Below are positions 9,889 to 18,319 of a stretch of 64,000 nt of DNA, one piece after another; position 1 is the stretch's first letter, and each line of letters begins with the position of its first letter. A model generated the notes under the pieces. That model was not told where the DNA came from and did no database searches. It was given only the letters and a program-made list of their open reading frames with translations. A program made the translations under genes and the position numbers. The stretch covers positions 837,001 through 901,000 of the forward strand of contig NZ_CP094351.1 in assembly GCF_022807995.1 (NCBI RefSeq), given 5' to 3'. This stretch comes from Pseudomonas orientalis. GTDB lineage: Bacteria; Pseudomonadota; Gammaproteobacteria; Pseudomonadales; Pseudomonadaceae.

Positions 9889-9975
9889 GTGGGAGGGGGC
9901 TTGCCCCCGATAGCAGGGTGTCAGTCTCAGCCTATTTGACTGATACACCGCCATCGGGGGCAAGCCCCCTCCCAC
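9889..9975. repeat. REPIN (inverted REP pair)
   Basis: Same family, with canonical arms GTGGGAGGGGGCTTGCC and GGCAAGCCCCCTCCCAC around an inverted GTGTCAG/CTGATACAC core. It is the second unit of the tandem duplication and lies just downstream of the TonB receptor gene. Confidence 0.92.
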
Positions 9976-9992
9976 ATTTAGTCCCATGTCTG

Positions 9993-12089
9993 TCAGAGGT
10001 TGAGGCTCAGGCTGACTGTGAAGTTGCGCGGCTCGCCCGGGTTGACCCAATAGCTGCTGTAGGAGCGCTCGTAGTACTTCTCGTTGAACAGGTTGTTGAG
10101 GTTCAGCCCCACGGTGACATTCTCCGTCGCCTTGTAATGCGCCAGCAGATCGACGGTGTGGTAAGCGGGCAGTTCAAAGCCTGTTCCCGCTTCACCGGAG
10201 CGATCCCCCACATAGGTAAACGCCGCCCCCAGGTCCGAACCGCGCAACGCGCCGTCCTGGAATTCATACACCCCCAACAGACTGCCGCTGCGTTTGGCGA
10301 CGCCGAGGATGCGGCTTCCCGTGGGGATGTCTTTGTCGCCCTTGGTCACTTCGGCGTCGATATAAGCGAAGGCGCCGATCACGCGGATGGCGTCGGTGAC
10401 CTGCCCGGTCAGTTGCAGATCCAGGCCCTGACTGCGCGCCTTGCCCATGGCGCGGTTGGTGTTGGTCGCCGGGTCCAGGGTCAGCACGTTTTCCTTTTCG
10501 ATATGGAAGGCGGCGAGGGTGGCGCTGAGGCGGTCGTCAAACAACTCGCTCTTGACCCCGACTTCATACCCCACACCTTCTTCGGGCTTGAAGGTCTTGC
10601 CACCGGCATCCAGGCCGCTGTTGGGTTTGAACGAGGTGGAGGCGTTGGCGAATACCCCGAGCTGGGGTGTGAGTTGATAGAGCAGGCCGGCGCGTTGGGT
10701 GAAGGCGTCGTGGGTTTGCCGGCTTTTGGCGTGGTTGCGGGTGAAATCGTCGGTGCTCTGTTCGAAATGCTCGAAGCGCGCGCCCACCATGCCGCGCAGG
10801 CGGTCGGTGAAGACGATCTGGTCCTGCAGGTTCAGCGCATGGCTTTGGGTCTGCTCGAAGAAATCGGTACCGGTGCGCGTGCCATTGGGTTTTGGCTGGC
10901 CGTAGACCGGGTTGTAGAGATCAATGGGGTAGTTGCTGCCGCCAATGGCGGTCACTCGTTCCTTCTTGCGGTAGTCCTCGTACTCGGTGCCGACCAGCAG
11001 TTCATGCTGCCAGCTGCCGATATCGAACAGCCCGCGCAGTTCCAGTTGGGTGATGCTGTCGTGCCAGCCGGTTGAGCGCTCGCGGTAGCGGCGGTTGACG
11101 GTGTGTCCATCGGCGTTCAGCGCGCGGCTTTCCGAAGCGTCGCCCCACAGGCTGCCTTGTTTGTAGTGACTGGCCAGGCGCAGCTTCCAGGCATCGTTGA
11201 GATGATGTTCCAACGCGGCCTGGATGCGGTTGTTGTGGTTGCGGATAGTGCCGTCGTCCGGCTCGCCAAGGAACGTGGAGTGGGACATGCCGGTGTTGGC
11301 GACAATGCCGCGGTCGAAGGTGGAGGCATGGCGCACGAATTCGCTTTCCACCAGCAGAGTGGTATCCGGGTCCAGTTCCCAACTGAAGGACGGCGCGACG
11401 AACACTCGCTTGGCGTCCACGTGATCGCGGAAACTGTGGTTGTCTTCAACCGCCAGGTTCACACGCGACAGCACGCGACCCTCACTGTCGAGCGGCGTAT
11501 TCACGTCCAGCGCGGTGCGGTAGCGATCCCAGCTGCCGGCGCTGGTTTGCAGCGTGGTGAAGGCCTCGGGCTGGGGTTTCTTGCTGACGATATTCACCGT
11601 ACCGCCTGGATCGCCACGCCCGTACAGGCTGGCGGCCGGCCCCTTGAGCACTTCGATGCGTTCGATGTTCGCCGCGTCCGGCGTGCTCGGGTAGCCGCGA
11701 TTGGCGCTGAAGCCGTCCTGGTAGAACTCGGAGGTGGTGAAGCCGCGCACGCTGTATTCGTAAAGGGTCAGGCCGCCGAAATTGTTTTGCTTGGAGACGC
11801 CGCCGGCAAACTCCAGGGCGCGCTCCACACTGGTGCTGCCCAGGTCCTTGAGCACCGTGGCGGGAATCACGCTGATCGATTGCGGGATATCGCGCAGGGC
11901 GGTGTCAGTCTTGGTGGCACTGGCGGAGCGGGTCGCCCGGTAGCCCTGCACCGGGCCGGTCGCCGACTCGTACGCGTCGGTGGTGACGCTGATAGTGTCC
12001 AGCTCCAGGGTGTTTTCTTCGGCGTAGGCAGGGTCGAGCAGCAAACCCAGGGCCAGGCCGGCCAGGGGCACAAACTTTCGAGACGGCAT
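9993..12089 (-). CDS. TonB-dependent siderophore receptor
   Basis: About 698 residues. A signal peptide (MPSRKFVPLAGLALGLLLDP, probable cleavage after AYA) is followed by a TonB-box-like LDTISVTTD. The plug domain contains RDIPQSISVIP and IERIEVLKGPAASLYG, then GGTVNIVSKKP. A 22-strand-type barrel ends NFTVSLSLNL. There is no FecA-like N-terminal signalling domain. It imports a ferric siderophore or similar chelate across the outer membrane with TonB-ExbBD energy; the ligand is not identifiable. I chose ATG 12089 over an in-frame TTG upstream because it gives a normal signal peptide. It is a single gene with no sigma/anti-sigma pair nearby. Its last codons are duplicated downstream. Confidence 0.93.
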   Translation of the reverse strand: MPSRKFVPLAGLALGLLLDPAYAEENTLELDTISVTTDAYESATGPVQGYRATRSASATKTDTALRDIPQSISVIPATVLKDLGSTSVERALEFAGGVSKQNNFGGLTLYEYSVRGFTTSEFYQDGFSANRGYPSTPDAANIERIEVLKGPAASLYGRGDPGGTVNIVSKKPQPEAFTTLQTSAGSWDRYRTALDVNTPLDSEGRVLSRVNLAVEDNHSFRDHVDAKRVFVAPSFSWELDPDTTLLVESEFVRHASTFDRGIVANTGMSHSTFLGEPDDGTIRNHNNRIQAALEHHLNDAWKLRLASHYKQGSLWGDASESRALNADGHTVNRRYRERSTGWHDSITQLELRGLFDIGSWQHELLVGTEYEDYRKKERVTAIGGSNYPIDLYNPVYGQPKPNGTRTGTDFFEQTQSHALNLQDQIVFTDRLRGMVGARFEHFEQSTDDFTRNHAKSRQTHDAFTQRAGLLYQLTPQLGVFANASTSFKPNSGLDAGGKTFKPEEGVGYEVGVKSELFDDRLSATLAAFHIEKENVLTLDPATNTNRAMGKARSQGLDLQLTGQVTDAIRVIGAFAYIDAEVTKGDKDIPTGSRILGVAKRSGSLLGVYEFQDGALRGSDLGAAFTYVGDRSGEAGTGFELPAYHTVDLLAHYKATENVTVGLNLNNLFNEKYYERSYSSYWVNPGEPRNFTVSLSLNL

Positions 12090-12146
12090 GATAGAGTGTT
12101 CCAATGTCAATATTGAAACAATATAACATGTCTAATGAGAAGAGTT

Positions 12147-12161
12147 GTTATGTAATATAAC
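12147..12161. promoter_or_regulatory. Inverted repeat upstream of TonB receptor gene
   Basis: GTTAT-gtaat-ATAAC is a perfect 5-bp inverted repeat. A related AATATAAC motif recurs at about 12118-12125. The region between the receptor and algW genes is notably AT-rich. The look is loosely Zur-like (GTTATA...TATAAC) but the spacing is longer than the usual site, so the assignment to a regulator is weak. No good Fur box is visible. Confidence 0.35.
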
Positions 12162-12200
12162 GTTACAAGTGCCCGCGAACGGGCACTTCGTCGATGCCGC

Positions 12201-13361
12201 TTATTCCTCTTCCTTCACCGGTGCCGTGGCCGGAGGCGGGCGCAGGCCGATTTCCGCCGACAGCTTGAGTTCCTTGCCGTTGCGCATCACCTGGATCGCC
12301 ACCTTGTCGGTCGGCTTGATCCGCGCCACCTGGTTCATTGACTTGCGGCCATCACCGGCGGGTGCGCCGTCGATGCTGAGGATCACATCGCCCAGCTGCA
12401 GGCCGGCTTTCTGCGCCGGGCCGTCGCGGAAAATCCCCGCGACCACGATGCCCGGGCGCCCGGTCAGGCCAAAAGACTCGGCCAGCTCTTTGGTCAAAGG
12501 CTGGACTTCAATGCCCAGCCAGCCACGAATCACTTGGCCGTGTTCAATGATCGACTTCATCACCTCCATCGCCAGCTTCACCGGGATCGCAAAGCCGATG
12601 CCCTGGGAGCCGCCGGACTTGGAGAAAATCGCCGTGTTGATCCCCGTCAGGTTGCCGTTGGCATCCACCAGCGCGCCGCCGGAGTTGCCGGGGTTGATCG
12701 CCGCGTCGGTCTGGATGAAGTCTTCGTAGCTGTTAAGGCCCAACTGATTACGCCCGGTGGCGCTGATGATGCCCATGGTCACCGTCTGGCCGACGCCGAA
12801 CGGGTTGCCGATGGCCAGCGCCACGTCACCCACGCGCAGGCCGTCGGAGCGGCCGAGGGTGATCGACGGTAAATCCTTCAGGTCGATCTTCAGTACCGCG
12901 AGATCGGTTTCCGGATCGCTGCCCACCACGCGGGCCAGGGTTTCGCGGCCGTCACGCAGGGCCACCACGATCTGGTCGGCGCCGGTGGTCACGTGATTAT
13001 TGGTGAGGATGTAGCCTTCGGGGCTCATGATCACCCCGGAACCGAGGCTGGACTCCATGCGGCGCTGCTTGGGCCCGTTATCACCGAAATAGCGGCGGAA
13101 CTGCGGGTCTTCGAACAGGGGATGCGCCGGCTTGTTGATCACCTTGGTGGTGTACAGGTTGACCACGGCGGGGGCGGCGATGACCACAGCGTCGGCATAG
13201 GTCACCGGGCCTTGCACCACGGTGCTGGTTTGCGGGGCCTGCTGCAGGTTCACATCCAGGCTGGGCAGGCCGACCCACTGGGGATAACGCTGAATAATCA
13301 GCATCGCGATCAGCACGCCAGCCAGTAATGGCCATCCAAAAAAACGCAGCGCCTTGAGCAT
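12201..13361 (-). CDS. algW: Periplasmic site-1 serine protease AlgW (DegS-like)
   Basis: 386 residues. An N-terminal membrane anchor (about 7-26), a trypsin-like protease domain with ILTNNHV (His), a TDLAVLKID Asp and the GNSGGALVD catalytic Ser, then one PDZ domain. A single PDZ and a membrane anchor distinguish it from MucD/DegP. AlgW cleaves the anti-sigma factor MucA after sensing misfolded outer-membrane proteins, releasing AlgU (AlgT) to drive alginate and envelope-stress genes. The ATG at 13361 is preferred over an in-frame TTG three bases earlier. It is divergent from the Nif3-like gene with about 100 bases between. Confidence 0.95.
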   Translation of the reverse strand: MLKALRFFGWPLLAGVLIAMLIIQRYPQWVGLPSLDVNLQQAPQTSTVVQGPVTYADAVVIAAPAVVNLYTTKVINKPAHPLFEDPQFRRYFGDNGPKQRRMESSLGSGVIMSPEGYILTNNHVTTGADQIVVALRDGRETLARVVGSDPETDLAVLKIDLKDLPSITLGRSDGLRVGDVALAIGNPFGVGQTVTMGIISATGRNQLGLNSYEDFIQTDAAINPGNSGGALVDANGNLTGINTAIFSKSGGSQGIGFAIPVKLAMEVMKSIIEHGQVIRGWLGIEVQPLTKELAESFGLTGRPGIVVAGIFRDGPAQKAGLQLGDVILSIDGAPAGDGRKSMNQVARIKPTDKVAIQVMRNGKELKLSAEIGLRPPPATAPVKEEE

Positions 13362-13462
13362 CAAGTAAGTCCTGACAGGTTGCAGGGGGCGCGGGAGCGC
13401 CCATAATGTCGCGCATTATACGAGGCTGTGACGCCTGCGAACCGGATATTTAGGAGTCTTTT

Positions 13463-14221
13463 ATGGCCGTCCCCCTTACCACCCTCGTCGAGGAAGCGGA
13501 CCGCTACCTTGGCAGCCTGAAAATCGCCGATTATTGCCCCAACGGCCTGCAAGTCGAGGGCCGGCCCCAGGTGATGCGCATCGTCAGCGGCGTCACCGCC
13601 AGCCAGGCCCTGCTGGACGCCGCCGTCGAAGCCCAGGCCGACCTGATCCTGGTGCACCACGGGTATTTCTGGAAGGGTGAAAACCCTTGCATCACCGGCA
13701 TGAAGCAGCGTCGCCTGAAAACCTTGCTCAAGCACGACATCAGCCTGCTGGCCTACCATCTGCCCCTGGATCTGCACCCCGATGTCGGCAATAACGTGCA
13801 GCTTGCCAGGCAACTGGACATTACTGTCGAAGGCCCGCTGGACCCCGGCAACCCCAAAGTCGTCGGCCTGGTCGGCTCGCTCGCCGAGCCGCTGTCACCG
13901 CGCGACTTCGCCCGTCGCGTGCAGGACGTGATGGGCCGCGAACCGCTGCTGATCGAAGGCAGCGCGATGATCCGCCGCGTCGGTTGGTGCACCGGGGGCG
14001 GCCAGGGCTATATTGACAATGCGATTGCCGCGGGCGTCGACCTGTTTATCAGCGGCGAAGCCTCCGAGCAGACCTTCCACAGTGCCCGCGAAAACGACAT
14101 CAGCTTCATCGCCGCCGGCCATCACGCCACCGAACGCTATGGCGTGCAGGCACTGGGCGATTACCTGGCGCGACGCTTTGCTCTGGAACACCTGTTCATC
14201 GACTGCCCGAACCCGATCTGA
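13463..14221 (+). CDS. Nif3-like dinuclear metal centre protein (YbgI family)
   Basis: 252 residues. Conserved metal-ligand regions are visible: ADLILVHHGYFW near residue 70, LAYHLPLDLHPDVGNN near 95-110, and the C-terminal ISGEASEQTFHSARE and AAGHHATERYG. The family forms toroidal hexamers with a dinuclear metal site, sometimes annotated as GTP cyclohydrolase 1 type 2 homologues; the reaction in bacteria is not settled. The gene follows algW divergently, as in other pseudomonads. A REPIN lies 20 bases beyond the stop and separates it from cysD. Confidence 0.93.
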   Translation: MAVPLTTLVEEADRYLGSLKIADYCPNGLQVEGRPQVMRIVSGVTASQALLDAAVEAQADLILVHHGYFWKGENPCITGMKQRRLKTLLKHDISLLAYHLPLDLHPDVGNNVQLARQLDITVEGPLDPGNPKVVGLVGSLAEPLSPRDFARRVQDVMGREPLLIEGSAMIRRVGWCTGGGQGYIDNAIAAGVDLFISGEASEQTFHSARENDISFIAAGHHATERYGVQALGDYLARRFALEHLFIDCPNPI

Positions 14222-14241
14222 GCCATACAGCGGGACTTCAT

Positions 14242-14328
14242 GTGGGAGGGGGCTTGCCCCCGATTGCGGTGTGTCAGTCAGTATCCATTTCACTGATCCA
14301 CCGCTATCGGGGGCAAGCCCCCTCCCAC
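14242..14328. repeat. REPIN (inverted REP pair)
   Basis: Arms GTGGGAGGGGGCTTGCC and GGCAAGCCCCCTCCCAC around an 87-base element with an inverted GTGTCAG core. It sits between the Nif3-like gene and the cysDNC control region. Confidence 0.92.
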
Positions 14329-14357
14329 ACTTGACCGCATTCCGGGCCAAACTCAGG

Positions 14358-14373
14358 GGTATATTCATATACC
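14358..14373. promoter_or_regulatory. Palindrome GGTATAT-TC-ATATACC upstream of cysD
   Basis: A perfect 7-bp inverted repeat with a 2-base centre, 107-122 bases before the cysD start, in an AT-rich patch of otherwise GC-rich DNA. Sulfate-activation genes are usually CysB-activated, so it is a candidate regulator site, but CysB sites are degenerate and this is a guess from position. Confidence 0.45.
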
Positions 14374-14479
14374 GTTTCGATCTAGTTGGCGCCCTGAATA
14401 GAAGCAGGTGCTGTGCTAGCATGCCCCGCTCGAACACGGCCCGCTGGCCGTCCACACGATCGTTTTTCCGTGAGTAGCC

Positions 14480-15397
14480 ATGGTCGACAAACTGACGCAT
14501 CTGAAACAGCTGGAGGCGGAAAGCATCCACATCATCCGCGAGGTCGCCGCCGAGTTCGACAACCCGGTGATGCTCTACTCGATCGGTAAAGACTCCGCCG
14601 TGATGCTGCACCTGGCGCGCAAGGCCTTCTTCCCGGGCAAATTGCCGTTTCCGGTGATGCACGTCGACACCCGCTGGAAATTCCAGGAAATGTACAGGTT
14701 CCGCGACAAAATGGTCGAGGAACTGGGTCTGGACCTGATCACCCACATCAACCCGGACGGTGTGGCGCAGAACATCAACCCGTTCACCCACGGCAGCGCC
14801 AAGCACACCGACATCATGAAGACCGAAGGCCTCAAGCAGGCCCTGGACAAGCATGGTTTCGACGCGGCGTTCGGCGGCGCACGTCGCGATGAAGAGAAAT
14901 CCCGTGCCAAAGAGCGCGTGTACTCATTCCGCGACAGCAAGCACCGCTGGGACCCGAAGAACCAGCGCCCGGAGTTGTGGAACGTCTACAACGGCAACGT
15001 CAACAAGGGCGAATCCATCCGTGTGTTCCCGCTGTCCAACTGGACCGAGCTGGACATCTGGCAGTACATCTACCTCGAAGGCATCCCGATCGTGCCGCTG
15101 TACTTCGCCGCCGAACGCGACGTGATCGAGAAGAACGGCACGTTGATCATGATTGACGACGAGCGCATCCTCGAGCACCTGTCAGACGAAGACAAAGCCC
15201 GTATCGTCAAAAAGAAAGTGCGTTTCCGTACCCTTGGCTGCTACCCGTTGACGGGCGCGGTGGAGTCCGAAGCCGAGACGCTGACGGACATCATTCAGGA
15301 AATGCTCCTGACGCGAACTTCCGAGCGCCAGGGCCGTGTCATCGACCACGATGGTGCAGGCTCGATGGAAGATAAAAAACGTCAAGGTTATTTCTAA
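14480..15397 (+). CDS. cysD: Sulfate adenylyltransferase subunit 2
   Basis: 305 residues of the PAPS-reductase/PP-loop fold, with the nucleotide motif [14 protein letters not shown] near 32-45 and [17 protein letters not shown] near 130-146. With CysN it makes adenylyl-sulfate from ATP and sulfate, the first step of assimilatory sulfate activation. It lies nine bases before cysNC, so the two are co-transcribed. Length and motifs are complete. Confidence 0.98.
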   Translation: MVDKLTHLKQLEAESIHIIREVAAEFDNPVMLYSIGKDSAVMLHLARKAFFPGKLPFPVMHVDTRWKFQEMYRFRDKMVEELGLDLITHINPDGVAQNINPFTHGSAKHTDIMKTEGLKQALDKHGFDAAFGGARRDEEKSRAKERVYSFRDSKHRWDPKNQRPELWNVYNGNVNKGESIRVFPLSNWTELDIWQYIYLEGIPIVPLYFAAERDVIEKNGTLIMIDDERILEHLSDEDKARIVKKKVRFRTLGCYPLTGAVESEAETLTDIIQEMLLTRTSERQGRVIDHDGAGSMEDKKRQGYF

Positions 15398-15406
15398 GGG
15401 GCTGTC

Positions 15407-17305
15407 ATGTCGCATCAATCTGATTTGATCAGCGAGGACATCCTCGCCTACCTGGGCCAGCATGAGCGCAAGGAAATGTTGCGCTTCCTGACCTGCGGCA
15501 ACGTCGACGACGGCAAGAGCACCCTGATCGGGCGCCTGCTGCACGACTCCAAGATGATCTACGAAGATCACCTGGAAGCCATCACCCGCGATTCGAAAAA
15601 ATCCGGCACCACCGGCGATGACATCGACCTGGCGCTGCTGGTCGACGGCCTGCAGGCCGAGCGTGAACAGGGCATCACCATCGATGTGGCCTACCGCTAC
15701 TTCTCCACCGCCAAACGCAAATTCATCATCGCCGACACCCCCGGCCATGAGCAGTACACCCGCAATATGGCCACCGGTGCGTCCACCTGTGACCTGGCGA
15801 TCATCCTGATCGACGCCCGCTACGGCGTGCAGACCCAGACCCGTCGCCACAGCTTCATCGCCTCGCTGCTGGGCATCAAGCACATCGTGGTCGCCGTCAA
15901 CAAGATGGACATCAATGGCTTTGACCAGAGCGTATTCGAGTCGATCAAGGCCGATTACCTGAAGTTCGCCGACGGCATCGCCTTCAAGCCGAGCACCCTG
16001 GCCTTTGTGCCGATGTCGGCGCTCAAGGGCGACAACGTGGTGAACAAGAGCGAACGTTCGCCCTGGTACACCGGTCAGTCGCTGATGGAGATCCTCGAAA
16101 CCGTCGAGATCGCCAACGACCGCAACTACACCGACCTGCGTTTCCCGGTGCAGTACGTCAACCGGCCGAACCTGAACTTCCGTGGTTTTGCCGGCACCCT
16201 GGCCAGCGGCATCGTGCACAAGGGCGACGAAGTGGTGGTGCTACCGTCGGGCAAGAGCAGCCGCGTGAAATCCATCGTCACCTTCGAGGGCGAGCTGGAA
16301 CATGCGGGGCCTGGTCAAGCGGTGACGCTGACCATGGAAGACGAGATCGATATTTCCCGTGGCGACCTGCTGGTCCACGCCGACAACGTGCCGCAAGTGA
16401 CCGACGCCTTCGACGCCATGCTGGTGTGGATGGCCGAAGAGCCGATGCTGCCGGGCAAGAAGTACGACATCAAGCGCGCCACCAGCTACGTGCCGGGGTC
16501 CATCACCAGCATCGTGCACCGTGTGGACGTGAACACCCTGGCCGAAGGCCCGGCGAGCTCGCTGCAACTGAACGAGATCGGCCGGGTCAAGGTCAGCCTC
16601 GACGCCGCCATCGCCCTGGACGGTTACGACAGCAACCGCACCACCGGCGCCTTTATCGTCATCGATCGTTTGACCAACGGCACCGTTGCGGCAGGCATGA
16701 TCATCGCGCCGCCGGTGACCCATGGCAGCGCAGCGCAGCACGGCAGGTTGGCCCACGTGGCCACCGAAGAGCGCGCCCTGCGCTTTGGCCAGCAGCCGGC
16801 CACTGTGCTGTTCAGCGGCCTGTCCGGCGCCGGCAAGAGCACCCTGGCTTATGCGGTTGAACGCAAGTTGTTCGACCTGGGCCGTGCGGTGTTTGTACTG
16901 GATGGCCAGAACCTGCGTCACGACCTGAACAAGGGCCTGCCCCAGGACCGCGCCGGGCGTACCGAGAACTGGCGGCGTGCCGCTCACGTGGCGCGCCAGT
17001 TCAACGAAGCCGGCCTGCTGACCCTGGCCGCGTTCGTCGCCCCGGATGCCGAAGGCCGTGAACAGGCCAAGGCGCTGATTGGCAGCGACCGCCTGCTGAC
17101 GGTGTACGTGCAAGCGTCGCCATTGGTGTGCGCCGAGCGTGATCCGCAAGGGCTGTACGCTGCCGGTGGGGATAACATTCCGGGTGAGTCGTTCCCGTAC
17201 GATGTGCCATTGAATGCCGACCTGGTGATCGACACCCAGGCCCTGTCGCTGGAAGACAGCGTCAAGCAGGTGCTGGAGCTGTTGCGCCAGCGCGGCGCGA
17301 TCTAA
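15407..17305 (+). CDS. cysNC: Bifunctional sulfate adenylyltransferase subunit 1 / adenylylsulfate kinase
   Basis: 632 residues. The N-terminal CysN GTPase (about 1-450) has GNVDDGKST near 30, DTPGHEQY near 110 and the NKMD base-recognition motif near 165. A C-terminal CysC APS kinase (about 460-632) has its own Walker A ([11 protein letters not shown]) near 470. The fused product drives sulfate activation with GTP hydrolysis and then phosphorylates APS to PAPS. CysNC fusion is the usual arrangement in Pseudomonas. A REPIN follows 18 bases after the stop. Confidence 0.98.
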   Translation: MSHQSDLISEDILAYLGQHERKEMLRFLTCGNVDDGKSTLIGRLLHDSKMIYEDHLEAITRDSKKSGTTGDDIDLALLVDGLQAEREQGITIDVAYRYFSTAKRKFIIADTPGHEQYTRNMATGASTCDLAIILIDARYGVQTQTRRHSFIASLLGIKHIVVAVNKMDINGFDQSVFESIKADYLKFADGIAFKPSTLAFVPMSALKGDNVVNKSERSPWYTGQSLMEILETVEIANDRNYTDLRFPVQYVNRPNLNFRGFAGTLASGIVHKGDEVVVLPSGKSSRVKSIVTFEGELEHAGPGQAVTLTMEDEIDISRGDLLVHADNVPQVTDAFDAMLVWMAEEPMLPGKKYDIKRATSYVPGSITSIVHRVDVNTLAEGPASSLQLNEIGRVKVSLDAAIALDGYDSNRTTGAFIVIDRLTNGTVAAGMIIAPPVTHGSAAQHGRLAHVATEERALRFGQQPATVLFSGLSGAGKSTLAYAVERKLFDLGRAVFVLDGQNLRHDLNKGLPQDRAGRTENWRRAAHVARQFNEAGLLTLAAFVAPDAEGREQAKALIGSDRLLTVYVQASPLVCAERDPQGLYAAGGDNIPGESFPYDVPLNADLVIDTQALSLEDSVKQVLELLRQRGAI

Positions 17306-17323
17306 GCCGGTACTTGATCAAAT

Positions 17324-17411
17324 GTGGGAGGGGGCTTGCCCCCGATGGCGGTGTGTCAGTCAAAAGATGCAGTGACTGACACTCAGCAATCGGGGGCAAG
17401 CCCCCTCCCAC
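17324..17411. repeat. REPIN (inverted REP pair)
   Basis: Canonical arms around an inverted GTGTCAG core. It fills nearly the whole gap between the convergent cysNC and acyltransferase genes, where it could also act as a transcript 3' stabiliser or weak terminator. Confidence 0.92.
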
Positions 17412-17419
17412 ATTTTTGA

Positions 17420-18319
17420 TCAGTTGCGGTCTGGGTAATCGGTGTGCAGCTTGTCTAGCAATGCATCCTTGTCTTCCCACAGCTGGTTGATCCAGCCCTG
17501 GAACGCCAACCGATACTCTCCATCCTGCTCGTAATTCCTGCCAATGAACCCGGCCGGAATCGGCACTTCTTCGAACTGCACCACCACGTCCTTCACATTC
17601 CCGCACAGTAAGTCCCAATACCCCGGACGCCCGGCTGGGTAGTGGATGGTCACATTCACCAGTGACTTCAATTGCTCACCCATGGCATCCAGCACAAATG
17701 CGATACCACCGGCCTTGGGCTTGAGCAGATAGCGAAACGGTGACTTCTGTTGCGCATGCTTGCCCGGGGTAAACCGCGTGCCCTCGGCAAAGTTGAAGAT
17801 GCCCACCGGGTTGTCGCGAAACTTCGCACAGGTCTTGCGGGTGGTTTCCAGATCCTTGCCTTTCTTTTCCGGGTGTTTTTCCAGGTAAGCCTTGGTGTAG
17901 CGCTTCATGAACGGGAAGCCCAGGGCCCACCACGCGAGGCCAATCACCGGCACCCAGATCAGCTCCTGCTTGAGGAAGAACTTCAGCGGGCGAATCCGTC
18001 GATTGAGCACGTATTGCAGCACCATGATGTCGACCCAGCTCTGGTGGTTGCTGGTCACCAGGTACGAATGCTGGTAATCCAGGCCTTCCAGGCCGTTCAG
18101 GTGCCAGCGTGTGCGCCGCACCAGGTTCATCCAGCCCTTGTTGTTGGTGACCCAGGCTTCGTGGGTGTGATTCATCAACCATTCGCTGAAGCGCTTGGCG
18201 AAGGGCAGCGCCTTGAACAGTGCGACGATAAACAGGAACGAGCACAGCAGGATCGTGTTCAGTGCCAACAGCAGGGACGCGATCACCCCACGTACGGCGG
18301 CAGGTAGAAAATCCAGCAT
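17420..18319 (-). CDS. PlsC-like acyltransferase (YihG family)
   Basis: 299 residues. Two hydrophobic segments near the N-terminus (about 12-40) are followed by the acyltransferase motif NHQSWVD (His92-x4-Asp97) and the second motif EGTR at 179-182. This is the 1-acyl-glycerol-3-phosphate acyltransferase superfamily. The YihG-like subgroup is membrane-associated and thought to acylate lysophosphatidic acid; substrate preference cannot be read here. The start codon at 18319 directly abuts the pta stop at 18320, so the two genes are read as one transcript with pta first. Confidence 0.9.
   Translation of the reverse strand: MLDFLPAAVRGVIASLLLALNTILLCSFLFIVALFKALPFAKRFSEWLMNHTHEAWVTNNKGWMNLVRRTRWHLNGLEGLDYQHSYLVTSNHQSWVDIMVLQYVLNRRIRPLKFFLKQELIWVPVIGLAWWALGFPFMKRYTKAYLEKHPEKKGKDLETTRKTCAKFRDNPVGIFNFAEGTRFTPGKHAQQKSPFRYLLKPKAGGIAFVLDAMGEQLKSLVNVTIHYPAGRPGYWDLLCGNVKDVVVQFEEVPIPAGFIGRNYEQDGEYRLAFQGWINQLWEDKDALLDKLHTDYPDRN

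Larger units (their letters stand above)
9693..10034. repeat. Tandem duplication of REPIN plus TonB-receptor gene tail
   Basis: Two adjacent units, 9693-9864 (172 bases) and 9865-10034 (170 bases), share the same order. Each has an AATCACGCCTTGCGG-type left edge, a REPIN, CATTTAGTCCCATGTCTG, and the reverse complement of the last codons of the receptor gene ending in GCGGCTC. The right-hand unit is the functional gene end. The left-hand unit is an orphan copy of the tail and stop codon. Differences cluster in eight bases of the coding tail, giving RNVSASLSLNL against RNFTVSLSLNL. Confidence 0.85.

Noticed and set aside
9823..10050. A 75-codon frame spanning the duplicated receptor tail
   Set aside because: It runs through the REPIN and has no homology except the copied receptor C-terminus. 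It is explained by the duplication.
12090..12200. Fur box before the TonB receptor gene
   Set aside because: No 19-bp GATAATGATAATCATTATC-like sequence with acceptable match could be found by eye.
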